From Larkinella soli (lineage in GTDB: Bacteria > Bacteroidota > Bacteroidia > Cytophagales > Spirosomataceae), in contig NZ_QTJY01000004.1 in the NCBI RefSeq assembly GCF_003703975.1, positions 310,001 to 374,000 on the forward strand: 64,000 nt of DNA, given 5' to 3'. This document shows, one piece after another, positions 42,663-51,190 of this stretch. Position 1 is the first letter of the stretch, and each line of letters opens with the position of its first letter. A program made the position numbers and the translations under genes. The notes beneath the pieces are model-generated. The model was not told the DNA's origin. It did not search any database and was given only the letters and a program-made list of their open reading frames with translations.

Positions 42663-43478
42663 CTATGACATCCACGTCAGTTTTTCTTTCGGCACGTCCT
42701 GTTCGATGGCCGACCGGACCTTGTCCACCAGCGTCTCGATCGGTTCATCGATCCGGTATTCCAGCGGGGCTTTGAAACGCACCGATAAGACCGTGTTGCG
42801 TTTTTTGAACCGCAGACCCTTCTTATCAAACGCCCGCCGAAAACCGTTGATCACCACCGGAATCACAATCGGGTTCGTATTCTTCATGATGTGGGCCGTA
42901 CCTTTCCGGACGGGGGCGTAAGGGCTGGTCGTGCCCTGCGGAAAACTGATCACCCAGCCATGATCCAGGCCCATGGCAATCCGGTCGTTGGCCGTCGTAT
43001 CGACTTCCCGGCTGACGTCCTGCCCTTTCGACCGCCACGAGCGTTCCACCTGAATGGCGCCCCCCAGCGCAAAAATCCGGGGAACCAGCCCTCCCTTCAT
43101 CGTTTCACTTGCCGCAACATAATAGGTCCTGGCTCTGGGACACAACAGGTAAACCGGTGGAACGATGGAATTGCGCATCTTCCATTTTACACTGCAAAAA
43201 ATGTGGTAAAAAGCAATGACGTCGGCAAAATAGGTCTGGTGATTGGACAGAAACAGCACGTTTCCGGCCGGCAGGTTTTCCAGGTGTTCCGTCCCCTCGA
43301 TTTTCAGTTTGTTGTAAAGCGTATAGCGGAAGTAGGTGAAACAGCCGAGGATCGTGATCAGGATGCGTCTGAAGAACAGGAAGTTTCCAAACGGGTCAAG
43401 TTCAAAGAGGCCCAGGAAGTCCAGGGCGTCCAGCGGTTTCGGAAGGAGGCTGTATCGGATCGGTTTCGGATACTTCAT
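42663..43478 (-). CDS. Lysophospholipid acyltransferase family protein (PlsC-like)
   Basis: The start at 43478 gives 271 residues beginning MKYPKPIRYSLLPKPLDALD; an earlier in-frame start would add 74 residues that are not protein-like. The glycerolipid acyltransferase domain begins with VLFLSNHQTYFADVIAF, has GLVPRIFALGGAIQVERSW as motif II, and VISFPQGTTSPYAPVRKGTAHIM as motif III (FPxGT). Here the catalytic His and Asp are five residues apart instead of the usual four. It probably acylates a lysolipid in the inner membrane; the donor and acceptor are unknown. Confidence 0.85.
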   Translation of the reverse strand: MKYPKPIRYSLLPKPLDALDFLGLFELDPFGNFLFFRRILITILGCFTYFRYTLYNKLKIEGTEHLENLPAGNVLFLSNHQTYFADVIAFYHIFCSVKWKMRNSIVPPVYLLCPRARTYYVAASETMKGGLVPRIFALGGAIQVERSWRSKGQDVSREVDTTANDRIAMGLDHGWVISFPQGTTSPYAPVRKGTAHIMKNTNPIVIPVVINGFRRAFDKKGLRFKKRNTVLSVRFKAPLEYRIDEPIETLVDKVRSAIEQDVPKEKLTWMS

Positions 43479-43720
43479 TCTTGAGACGGACGAATCAGAG
43501 ACTACATCCGTAAAGCTACAAAAGCAATACAATGTTTTCAATAAATAGTACCATCCTCCGACTCCGATACAGGATAACTGAACGTTAAATTTTTTTTTAC
43601 ATCCGATTAATCCATGCCTTCCGGTTGCTGTCCAAGCAACAGATTCACGAAAAAAGAGGCTATGACTCACTTTACCTGCCTGAAATAAAAGTGCAACCAA
43701 CCTATTTAGATTTTATCTCC

Positions 43721-44413
43721 ATGAAACGATTTACGCTGGCAGGAATAGCCGCTCTGGCCTTACTCATCGTTCAAACCGCTACCGCTCAGGTGCAGGTCGG
43801 CTTCCGGGCCGGGGCCAACTGGGGGGCGGTTTCGAAACCTGACCTGATCGACACTTTTTCTCCGGAGTTCAAACCGTCTCCGGGTCCGACCGGGGCCGTA
43901 TTTCTCGAATTTCCGGTCAGCGACCGGGTCAGCATCCGGCCGGAAATCGCCTATATCCGGAAGGGCTTCGTGATCAATGAAGGCTTCGATTTCAGCCTCG
44001 GCAGCTGGGAGATTCCGCTGGGTGCCCGGGTGGCCTACCAGACGAACTACGTCGAACTGCCGGTGCTGGCAAAAATTAACCTGAACGACGGTCCGGTACA
44101 GGTTTACCTGATGGCCGGCGCGGCCGCCGGGTATGCCGTCGACGGCCGCATCCGCACCCGGGCCAGTGCGCTGTTCCGGACCCGTCCCATCGATATTCCC
44201 ATGAGCATGGACGGTTTCGGTTTCAACCGCTGGGATTTCAGCGGGATCGGCGGGCTGGGCCTGAGCGCCGAAGCCGGCGTCGGGAAGTTCTTCGTCGAAG
44301 CGCGGTATGAACACGGCTTCTCCCGTCAGTACGACCTGCCGATGCTTCAGCTTCCGATCCGGAACCGGGGCCTCAGTGCTTCCATCGGGTACTCGTTCCC
44401 TATCGGTCGGTAA
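43721..44413 (+). CDS. Outer-membrane beta-barrel (porin-family) protein
   Basis: The start at 43721 gives 230 residues; MKRFTLAGIAALALLIVQTA is a signal peptide cut after about residue 22 (TAQ-V). The mature part alternates short hydrophobic strands with Gly and aromatic residues (VGFRAGANWGAVS, VSIRPEIAYIRKGFVIN, YVELPVLAKINLNDGPVQVYLMAGAAAGYAVDG, VGKFFVEARYEHGFSRQY, SASIGYSFPIGR), the pattern of the eight-stranded PorT/OmpW-like barrels frequent in Bacteroidota. An earlier in-frame start at 43625 lacks support. The ligand or role is unknown. Confidence 0.87.
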   Translation: MKRFTLAGIAALALLIVQTATAQVQVGFRAGANWGAVSKPDLIDTFSPEFKPSPGPTGAVFLEFPVSDRVSIRPEIAYIRKGFVINEGFDFSLGSWEIPLGARVAYQTNYVELPVLAKINLNDGPVQVYLMAGAAAGYAVDGRIRTRASALFRTRPIDIPMSMDGFGFNRWDFSGIGGLGLSAEAGVGKFFVEARYEHGFSRQYDLPMLQLPIRNRGLSASIGYSFPIGR

Positions 44414-44462
44414 GCCATTCTAAAGATAGTTTGTGTGTGTTTAAGGGTTAGAGTTGAAAAAG

Positions 44463-44494
44463 AAAAACCCGGGGCGTTTGCTCCGGGCTTTTTT
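44463..44494 (+). terminator. Intrinsic terminator after the barrel gene
   Basis: aaaaa, then an 8-bp stem CCCGGGGC/GCTCCGGG (one G-U pair) with a GTTT loop, then ctttttt. It lies 50 bases after the barrel stop and 24 bases before the end of the convergent DsbD gene. The A- and T-tracts on both sides would allow it to work in both directions. Confidence 0.85.
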
Positions 44495-44517
44495 ATGTTC
44501 TTTCGGTAAAAAACGGC

Positions 44518-46653
44518 TTATTCCGACCGCCGGGAAAGCGTTACCGGCGACTGAAAATTTTTCTTGCCCTCATCCAGAAAAGCGGCAAAGTTCTCCGGAT
44601 TCAGGTCATAATTCTTCGGCCGGACGAGCAGCCGCCCATTCGGATCGACGAGGCAGTAATGCGGCTGTGCGTTGTTGTTGAACCGGACGATCTGGAGGTC
44701 GGCGTTCTGGGCGCCGATGGTTTTCTTGGGTTTGTTGTCGTAGGTAGACGTATACCAGTCTGCCTCCGGAAGTTCGGTTTTGTCGTCTACATACAGCGCC
44801 ACCACGACGTAATCTTCGCGCAGGCGCTTCAGAACCGGCTCCTCCGACCAGACGCGGGCTTCCATTTCCCGGCAGTTCACGCAGCCGTGTCCCGTAAAGT
44901 CGATGAACACCGGCTTATTCACTTTTCGGGCGTAATTCAGCGCCTGTTGGTAGTCGAAAAAGCCCTGCAGCTGGTGAGGAAGCCGGAACAGTTCGGAATA
45001 TTTGGGCTTTTCGCCCAGCGCAGCAACCGGGGTGCCGACGGCGGCCGTCTGGTTGGTCAGGTTGAAATCCTGCGAAGTTTCGGGCGGCAGGTAACCCGCC
45101 AGCGCCTTCAGCGGAGCGCCCCACAGCCCCGGAATCATGTACACGACGAAAGAGAAGGTAACGATGGCCAGCAGCAGCCGGGGGATGCTGACGGTTTTGG
45201 TCTCGCTGTCGTGCGGCAGCCGAACTTTTCCCAGCAGGTAAAAGCCGATCAGCGAGAAGATAACGACCCAGAAAGCCAGGAAGATTTCGCGGTCGAGCAG
45301 GTTCCAGTGGTAGACCTGATCGGCGATGCTCAGGAATTTAAGGGCCAGGGCCAGTTCCAGGAAGCCCAGCACCACCTTCACCGAGTTAAGCCAGCCACCC
45401 GATTTGGGCAGGCTTTTCAGCCACTGCGGAAAAGCCGCAAACAAGGTGAACGGCACCGCAAAAGCCGCCGAGAAAGCCGCCATTCCGGCGATGGGCTTGA
45501 TCACCTCACCCCCCGCCGAAGCCACCAGCAGACTGCCGACGATCGGACCGGTGCAACTGAAAGAAACCAGCACCAGCGTGAAGGCCATGAAGATGATCCC
45601 CAGAATACCGCCTTTTTCCGCCTGCGCGTCGGCCTTGTTGACCAGAGAGTTAGGAAGAACGATCTCGAACAACCCGAGGAACGAGAGGCCGAAGACGAAG
45701 AAAATGGCAAAGAAAAGCAGGTTCGGCAGCCAGTGGGTGCTGACGAAATTGGCAAAGGCCGGGCCGTTGATGCGGGACACGAGCGTACCGACGAGCACAT
45801 AGATAGCAATAATGGAAACCCCATACAATACGGCCTTCCAGGCCCCGTGGTCCTGCTTCGTAAAGTAGCTGACCGTCATCGGGATGATCGGGAAAACGCA
45901 GGGCGTGAGCAGGGCCAGCAGACCCGACAGGAAAGCCGCCACCATGAAACCAAGCAGGGAGCCGTCGGCGTTCTCAGGCTCGGCCGCGCTCAGGTCGGGA
46001 ACGGGGGCAACCGCCTTTTCGGAAGCGGAAACGACGGTGTCGGTCGCGGTGCCGGCATCGGCGGAGGCTGTAACGACCGCTGAATCAGCGGCCGACAGTC
46101 CGGGAGTGGGTTGAGCTTTGGCCGGTTCGGTGGAAGCGACGGGCTCGGAGAGAGGAGCCGTTTCCGCCGTGGCGGTTCCGACGGTTTTGATCTTCACCGA
46201 AAATTCCTGTTCGGCCGGGGGGAGGCAGGTGGTCCCGGAACAGGTCTGGTATTCGAGCGTGCCTTCGATCACCGGGTTGGCTTTTCGAATCCGGATTTTC
46301 TGGACAAAAGTGGCTTTGCCCTCGAAATAACGCACTTTCGCACTCCAGACTTCTTCAAATTCTTCTTTGGGACCGAGCGAGACGAGAGGACCGATTTTCT
46401 CGAAGCTTCCGTTTTCCTTCCATTTGGCCGAGGTGACGATCGGCCCGATGTCCGGGTTCAAATCCGAGGAATACATATGCCAGCCGTTGTCGAGGGTGGC
46501 GTTCAGCCGTATTTCCACGACCTCGCCCACTTTGGCTTCCGGCCGGGATGCGCCGAAGGTCCAGTGCGACGGATCTTTCTGAATTTGCGCCGAAGTCGTC
46601 AGTGAAAATAGGATGGCGGTCAGAAAAGTGAAAAAGAAACCAACTTGTTTCAT
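44518..46653 (-). CDS. DsbD-like protein-disulfide reductase
   Basis: DsbD carries electrons from cytoplasmic thioredoxin across the membrane to periplasmic partners. The 711-residue product has a signal peptide (about 1-22), an N-terminal DsbC/alpha-like domain, a low-complexity Ala/Glu/Thr linker (about 155-215), eight membrane helices with the reactive Cys252 (LLTPCVFPI) and Cys367 (SFSCTGPI), and a C-terminal thioredoxin domain with Cys591-Val-Asn-Cys594 (GHGCVNCRE). All four transmembrane and thioredoxin Cys needed for transfer are present. An additional Cys pair occurs in the N-terminal domain (CSGTTCLPP). It is convergent with the barrel gene. Confidence 0.93.
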   Translation of the reverse strand: MKQVGFFFTFLTAILFSLTTSAQIQKDPSHWTFGASRPEAKVGEVVEIRLNATLDNGWHMYSSDLNPDIGPIVTSAKWKENGSFEKIGPLVSLGPKEEFEEVWSAKVRYFEGKATFVQKIRIRKANPVIEGTLEYQTCSGTTCLPPAEQEFSVKIKTVGTATAETAPLSEPVASTEPAKAQPTPGLSAADSAVVTASADAGTATDTVVSASEKAVAPVPDLSAAEPENADGSLLGFMVAAFLSGLLALLTPCVFPIIPMTVSYFTKQDHGAWKAVLYGVSIIAIYVLVGTLVSRINGPAFANFVSTHWLPNLLFFAIFFVFGLSFLGLFEIVLPNSLVNKADAQAEKGGILGIIFMAFTLVLVSFSCTGPIVGSLLVASAGGEVIKPIAGMAAFSAAFAVPFTLFAAFPQWLKSLPKSGGWLNSVKVVLGFLELALALKFLSIADQVYHWNLLDREIFLAFWVVIFSLIGFYLLGKVRLPHDSETKTVSIPRLLLAIVTFSFVVYMIPGLWGAPLKALAGYLPPETSQDFNLTNQTAAVGTPVAALGEKPKYSELFRLPHQLQGFFDYQQALNYARKVNKPVFIDFTGHGCVNCREMEARVWSEEPVLKRLREDYVVVALYVDDKTELPEADWYTSTYDNKPKKTIGAQNADLQIVRFNNNAQPHYCLVDPNGRLLVRPKNYDLNPENFAAFLDEGKKNFQSPVTLSRRSE

Positions 46654-46735
46654 ACCGGGGGGTTACTTGTTGCCCAAGCTAATAACACGATTTCCACAAA
46701 AATATTTCCAAATGGGAAAGGATTCACCATCGGAC

Positions 46736-46771
46736 AAAAAAACACCCCGCCGGAGCTCCAGCGAGGTGTTC
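46736..46771 (-). terminator. Terminator-like hairpin between dioxygenase and dsbD
   Basis: On the minus strand gaacacctcgctggagctccggcggggtgttttttt forms an imperfect stem of about 13 bp with three mismatches and a T-tract. It sits downstream of the dioxygenase gene and the first hairpin and could be a back-up terminator. Confidence 0.6.
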
Positions 46772-46821
46772 TGTACAACCAACCTATGAATTGATAATGA
46801 ATTAAATACGGTAGTCAGGTA

Positions 46822-46853
46822 GAAAAAGGACTATTCAAGGTTCGTCCTTTTTC
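46822..46853 (-). terminator. Intrinsic terminator of the phytanoyl-CoA dioxygenase gene
   Basis: GAAAAAGGAC (46822-46831) and GTCCTTTTTC (46844-46853) are exact complements with a 12-base loop. The structure begins 13 bases after the dioxygenase stop codon on the minus strand and ends in a T-run. It looks like a normal intrinsic terminator. Confidence 0.7.
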
Positions 46854-46865
46854 GGAAAGTTCTCC

Positions 46866-47699
46866 TCAATAGGTGAAAAGCACCGGATTTAGTGAACTTT
46901 CGGGTTTGCTGCCGACCGGATAGCTGTCCAACCAGGTGGTCCAGTCGGCCTGCTGAAAAGAGTTTTTGGGTTTAGAAATAGTCTGATCTTTGTCCATGTA
47001 AATCATCGTCATGACCTTCCGCGGGGCTCCGGAGGTGTTCGGGCCGGCGCGGTGGAACGTCCAGCCGGCGTGGAAGCTGACCTCGCCCAGTTCGAACGGC
47101 GTGTCATTGACGTTGAAATTCAATTTCTTTAACTCTTCGCTGAGCCGCTGCTCACTTTCGTCGCTAATTTCGATGTCGCGGCCGATTTCGACGTTCTGGC
47201 TGCGTTCGGCGAAAGCCAGGGGTCCCATTTCCATCGGAGTCGCCTGCAACGGGATCCAGACCGTAACGGTCTGGGGAGAAGCCAGCGGCCAGTAGAACTG
47301 GTCGGCATGCCAGGGCGTCAAACCGCCCGAAGGCTCTTTATAGAGTGCCTGGTCGTGATACAGCCGGACGCCCTGAACCCCCATCAGATCCGTCGCGATT
47401 TTGGCCAGCCGACGGGAGAAGACGAATTCGCGGGCGGAAGCGTCTTCCCGCCAGAGGTTCATAATCTGAAGGAACGCCCGCTCGTAGGTGGTGCGCTCCT
47501 CCATGGGTTTGGTCAATGTGTTCAGCCTGAAGACCAGCTCGGTAATGATATCACCGTAATACTGGAGAACCTCCGGGCTGAGCACATTTTTCAGTTTGAC
47601 GTAGCCGTATTCACGGTAGAAGGCAGTCGCTTCGGCGCTGACTGCATACTCCGTTTCCAGTTCATGAAGCAGAGATGCTTTGTCAACGGCTACTTGCAT
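46866..47699 (-). CDS. Phytanoyl-CoA dioxygenase (PhyH) family protein
   Basis: A 277-residue iron(II)/2-oxoglutarate oxygenase. The double-stranded beta-helix has the metal triad His131-x-Asp133 in TPWHADQFYWPL and His216 in TFHRAGPNTSG, followed by APRKVMTMIYMD with the 2-oxoglutarate-binding Arg. PhyH enzymes hydroxylate small molecules or halogenate some metabolites; the family does not reveal the substrate. It is divergent from an AraC regulator with a cupin domain, separated by 141 bases, which suggests that this gene is the regulator's target, perhaps in breakdown of a plant- or phosphonate-derived compound. Confidence 0.88.
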   Translation of the reverse strand: MQVAVDKASLLHELETEYAVSAEATAFYREYGYVKLKNVLSPEVLQYYGDIITELVFRLNTLTKPMEERTTYERAFLQIMNLWREDASAREFVFSRRLAKIATDLMGVQGVRLYHDQALYKEPSGGLTPWHADQFYWPLASPQTVTVWIPLQATPMEMGPLAFAERSQNVEIGRDIEISDESEQRLSEELKKLNFNVNDTPFELGEVSFHAGWTFHRAGPNTSGAPRKVMTMIYMDKDQTISKPKNSFQQADWTTWLDSYPVGSKPESSLNPVLFTY

Positions 47700-47784
47700 A
47701 ATGGTAAAGGTTTAGGAAAATCAGTAATACAAAGTTGGGTCAATATTTTCTTGTAAAAATTTAATTCTTTTACCGATAAGTGTA

Positions 47785-47792
47785 TAATTTTG
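47785..47792 (+). promoter_or_regulatory. Candidate promoter -7 box for the AraC regulator gene
   Basis: TAATTTTG fits TAnnTTTG exactly, 56 bases upstream of the GTG start. The 141-base divergent gap is AT-rich and also holds a possible minus-strand box, CAACTTTG (one mismatch, reverse complement of about 47730-47737), for the dioxygenase. Confidence 0.4.
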
Positions 47793-47840
47793 ACTTTTGT
47801 TCAGCATATTGATTTGCTACGAGTATAAATACCGCATTTT

Positions 47841-48710
47841 GTGAAAGCTTTATTTGAAAAGATTGAATTGGGTGAATACAACTCTTTGCGGGTCATTTAC
47901 CTGTCTCAGCCTTATTTCGATGCGCCCTGGCACTATCACCCGGAGTATGAACTGACCTACGTCATCCGAAGCCGGGGCAAGCGGTTCGTCGGAGACCATG
48001 TGGAAGCGTTCGGCCCGGGTGACCTGGTGTTGCTGGGGCCGGACCTTCCCCACCTGTACCGGAACGACGACGAGTACTACCACCCCGAGTCCGATGAGAT
48101 TGGAGAAGCCATCGTCGTGCAGTTCGCGCAGGCGCTGGGCGACAGCTGGCTGCCCCAGCTTCCGGAAGCCCAGCCGCTGACGGGCCTGCTGACCCGCGCC
48201 CGCTACGGCCTCCGGTTTGGGCCTGAAAAGGTGCTTGAGGTACGCGACCGGCTCTACACCCTGCTGGAAACCGACGGCCTGGAGCGGCTGCTGCGGCTCC
48301 TCTACATCCTCCAGATGCTCGCTCAGGACGGAGATGCCGTCATGCTCGCCAGTGATAATTACGAACTGAAAGCCACGGAAGCCGAAACCGAGCGGATGAA
48401 ACGGGTACTCGACTATATGCTGGGGCATTTTCGGGAGGAAATCCGGGTCGACAATATTGCCTCGGTGGCCGGTATGGCCCCGGCGGCTTTCTGCCGGTAT
48501 TTCCGGAAGCGGACCCGCAAGTCGTTCATCGAATACCTGAACGAACTTCGGATCAGCCACGCCCGCAAGCTGCTTGTGGAGTCGGACATCAGCGTGAGTC
48601 AGGTCGGGCTGGAGTGCGGGTTCAACAACATTTCGCATTTTCACCGGCAGTTCAAACTGCATACCGGCACCACCCCCCTGAAATATCAGGCGCTTCAGCA
48701 GACCAAGTAA
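47841..48710 (+). CDS. AraC family transcriptional regulator with cupin sensor domain
   Basis: A 289-residue regulator starting at a GTG codon. The N-terminal half is a cupin-like sensor ([47 protein letters not shown]). The C-terminal half (about 187-285) has two helix-turn-helix motifs: [33 protein letters not shown] and [32 protein letters not shown]. Such proteins bind a small molecule in the cupin part and activate nearby genes. The divergent PhyH-type gene is the likely target. The inducer is unknown. Confidence 0.93.
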   Translation: MKALFEKIELGEYNSLRVIYLSQPYFDAPWHYHPEYELTYVIRSRGKRFVGDHVEAFGPGDLVLLGPDLPHLYRNDDEYYHPESDEIGEAIVVQFAQALGDSWLPQLPEAQPLTGLLTRARYGLRFGPEKVLEVRDRLYTLLETDGLERLLRLLYILQMLAQDGDAVMLASDNYELKATEAETERMKRVLDYMLGHFREEIRVDNIASVAGMAPAAFCRYFRKRTRKSFIEYLNELRISHARKLLVESDISVSQVGLECGFNNISHFHRQFKLHTGTTPLKYQALQQTK

Positions 48711-48796
48711 CCGGACGCCCGGACCGCCGGTCTTTTATATTTCGGCGGTTTGCGTCAAAGCCGGGAGCGGATGCTGTGCGGTATGGGTTTTCTCCG

Positions 48797-48804
48797 TACT
48801 TTTG
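48797..48804 (+). promoter_or_regulatory. Candidate promoter -7 box upstream of glyA
   Basis: TACTTTTG fits TAnnTTTG exactly, 65 bases before the glyA ATG. A clear TTTG at -33 is not visible. The leader that follows is AT-rich and contains no obvious riboswitch-like structure. Confidence 0.4.
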
Positions 48805-48868
48805 TATCTGTATTGAAAAAATTGTAATCCAATTACTGATAATCAGTCGCTACGGCGAACCGTCTACT

Positions 48869-50161
48869 ATGTCGACTACAGCCATCTCCGTTGCCCGCGA
48901 CACGCAGGTTTTCGACCTCATCGCGAGAGAGCAGCACCGTCAGGAGTCCGGGATTGAATTGATTGCTTCCGAGAACTTTGTTTCCAAACAAGTGATGGAA
49001 GCGGCCGGGAGTGTGTTAACGAACAAATATGCCGAAGGGCTGCCCGGCAAACGGTATTACGGAGGTTGTGAGGTAGTGGACGAGATCGAGCAGCTGGCGA
49101 TCGACCGCATCAGAGAACTCTTCGGAGCCTCCTGGGCCAACGTACAGCCGCACTCGGGCGCACAGGCCAACACCGCCGTATTTCTGGCCTGCCTGAAACC
49201 AGGGGATACCATCCTCGGCTTCGACCTGTCGCATGGCGGACACCTGACTCACGGCTCCCCGGTCAATATCTCCGGCAAGTATTTCCGCCCGACATTCTAC
49301 GGAGTCGAGAAGGAAACCGGAGTCATCAATTACGACGTCGTGGAGGAAACCGCCCGTCGCGAACGCCCGAAACTGCTGATCTGCGGGGCTTCGGCCTATA
49401 GCCGCGACTGGGATTACGTCCGTCTGCGGGCCATTGCCGACTCGGTGGGCGCTCTGCTGCTGGCCGATATTTCGCACCCGGCCGGCCTGATCGCCAAAGG
49501 ACTGCTGAGCGACCCGCTGGAACACTGCCACATCGTCACGACGACCACTCACAAAACCCTGCGCGGCCCCCGGGGCGGTCTGATCATGATGCGGAACGAC
49601 TTCGAGAACCCGTACGGCATCAGGACGCCCAAAGGCGAATTGCGGATGATGTCGTCGCTGCTGGATTCGGGCGTCTTCCCCGGCACGCAGGGCGGCCCGC
49701 TGGAACACATCATCGCGGCCAAAGCCGTCGCTTTCGGTGAAGCGCTGTCCGAAGACTTCTCCGACTACGCGGCTCAGGTCCAGAAAAACGCCCAGGCCAT
49801 GGCGAACGCCTTCGTCGGCCGGGGTTACCAGATCATTTCGGGCGGCACCGACAATCACCTGATGCTGATCGACCTCCGCTCCAAAGGCCTGACCGGTAAG
49901 CTGGCCGAGAATACGCTGATCAAAGCCGATATTACGATCAATAAAAATATGGTTCCGTTCGACGACAAGTCCCCGATGGTTACCTCCGGGATGCGCGTCG
50001 GGACGGCCGCCATGACGACCCGCGGTATGAAAGAATCGGACATGGAGCAAATCGTCGTATATATCGACGAGGTGCTGATGAACCATGACAACGATGCGAA
50101 GATTCAGGCCGTAAAAGAGGAAATCAATTCCTGGATGAAAGCATACCCGCTTTATCAATGA
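48869..50161 (+). CDS. glyA: Serine hydroxymethyltransferase
   Basis: GlyA converts serine to glycine and loads one-carbon units onto tetrahydrofolate, using PLP. The start at 48869 gives 430 residues beginning [20 protein letters not shown]; an open frame extends far upstream into the AraC gene but the extra part is not homologous. Signatures are [48 protein letters not shown] with the PLP Lys229, and [17 protein letters not shown]. The gene stands alone, separated from tatC by a 120-base gap with inverted AT-rich repeats. Confidence 0.97.
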   Translation: MSTTAISVARDTQVFDLIAREQHRQESGIELIASENFVSKQVMEAAGSVLTNKYAEGLPGKRYYGGCEVVDEIEQLAIDRIRELFGASWANVQPHSGAQANTAVFLACLKPGDTILGFDLSHGGHLTHGSPVNISGKYFRPTFYGVEKETGVINYDVVEETARRERPKLLICGASAYSRDWDYVRLRAIADSVGALLLADISHPAGLIAKGLLSDPLEHCHIVTTTTHKTLRGPRGGLIMMRNDFENPYGIRTPKGELRMMSSLLDSGVFPGTQGGPLEHIIAAKAVAFGEALSEDFSDYAAQVQKNAQAMANAFVGRGYQIISGGTDNHLMLIDLRSKGLTGKLAENTLIKADITINKNMVPFDDKSPMVTSGMRVGTAAMTTRGMKESDMEQIVVYIDEVLMNHDNDAKIQAVKEEINSWMKAYPLYQ

Positions 50162-50281
50162 TTGAATGGTTGAGTTGTTGAGGGACGGTTCGCCGTTGCG
50201 ATTGAATTGGCTCCGCAGTGCAAGGTTGGCAGCGCACATTCAATCATTCAGCAATTCAATTATTCAACAATTAACTTTTTG
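50162..50281. repeat. Inverted AT-rich repeat between glyA and tatC
   Basis: attgaatggttgagttgttgag at the start of the gap is matched at its end by an imperfect inverted copy (attcaatcattcagcaattcaattattcaacaatt). A direct relative, gattgaatggttgaatgattgaa, occurs at 38876-38898 upstream of pdxJ. The two arms can form a long imperfect hairpin. This seems to be a short dispersed intergenic sequence of unknown role. Confidence 0.55.
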
Positions 50282-51154
50282 ATGAATCCTTTAGATCAAC
50301 AGTTCGATAACGACCTCGACGACGGCAAGGAGATGACCTTCCTGGAGCACCTTGAGGAACTCAGGTGGCATATTGTGCGGGCGGTTGGGTCAATTGCGGT
50401 CTTTGCCATTGCCGCATTTATCTTTATCCGGGAAATCTACGACAAGGTGATTCTGGCACCGTCGAAAACCAATTTCTGGACGTACCGGATGATGTGTGAA
50501 CTGTCGAAGAAGACCGGTTTTACGGACCTTTGCATCGAAAAGCTGAACTTTACGCTGCAAAGCCGCCAGATGGCCGAGCAGTTTACGATGGCACTGACCT
50601 CCTCGCTCATGATCGGGCTGCTGTTCGCTTTTCCGTATGCGTTCTGGGAACTGTGGCGGTTTATCAAACCGGGCCTCCGGCCCAACGAGCGCCGGGCGGC
50701 CCGCGGGGCGGTTTTCTACGTGACCACCCTGTTCTTTATGGGCGTTCTGTTTGGCTATTATATCGTCTCTCCGCTGGCGATCAACTTTCTGGCCAATTAC
50801 CAGCTCGACCCCCGAATCGTCAACGAGTTTGATATCAGTTCCTACATTTCAACGCTGGCGACCCTGACGCTGGGCTGCGGGCTGACGTTTCAGATGCCAA
50901 TCGTGGCCTTCGTGCTCTCCAAGATCGGTTTCCTGACTCCGGAATTTATGCGCGAATACCGCCGGCATGCGCTGGTCGTGATTCTGGTCGTGGCCGCCGT
51001 CATTACGCCTTCGCCGGATATTTACAGCCAGATTCTGGTGGCGATGCCGCTGGCGCTGCTCTATGAGGTCAGCATCTGGGTGTCCGGCTACGTCAACCGG
51101 CTCCGACTCAAGGAGGAGCAGGAACTGATGCGACGCGACGGATATGAAGATTAA
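50282..51154 (+). CDS. tatC: Sec-independent protein translocase TatC
   Basis: TatC recognises twin-arginine signals and forms the export channel with TatA. The start at 50282 gives 290 residues beginning MNPLDQQFDNDLDDGKEMTF; the typical MTFLEHLEELRWHIVRA follows, with the conserved Glu of the signal-binding site. Six membrane helices are visible. The insertion near residues 65-100 (FWTYRMMCELSKKTGFTDLCIEKLNFTLQSRQ) is typical of Bacteroidota TatC. It may export the Gfo/Idh enzyme at 34616. tatA/tatB are not in the window. Confidence 0.96.
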   Translation: MNPLDQQFDNDLDDGKEMTFLEHLEELRWHIVRAVGSIAVFAIAAFIFIREIYDKVILAPSKTNFWTYRMMCELSKKTGFTDLCIEKLNFTLQSRQMAEQFTMALTSSLMIGLLFAFPYAFWELWRFIKPGLRPNERRAARGAVFYVTTLFFMGVLFGYYIVSPLAINFLANYQLDPRIVNEFDISSYISTLATLTLGCGLTFQMPIVAFVLSKIGFLTPEFMREYRRHALVVILVVAAVITPSPDIYSQILVAMPLALLYEVSIWVSGYVNRLRLKEEQELMRRDGYED

Positions 51155-51190
51155 CTGAAAAGGGCCGGTTCAGAACCGGCCCTTTTCAGT
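51154..51190. terminator. Bidirectional terminator shared by tatC and the M20 peptidase gene
   Basis: ACTGAAAAGGGCCGGTT, a three-base loop and its exact complement form a 17-bp perfect stem. Its left base is the last base of the tatC stop codon, and its right end contains the stop codon of the convergent M20 gene. A-tract and T-tract flank the GC-rich centre, so it can terminate both transcripts. Confidence 0.9.

Noticed and set aside
48614-48868. Upstream extension of glyA into the AraC gene
   Set aside because: The AraC gene is complete in another frame and glyA homology begins at 48869.
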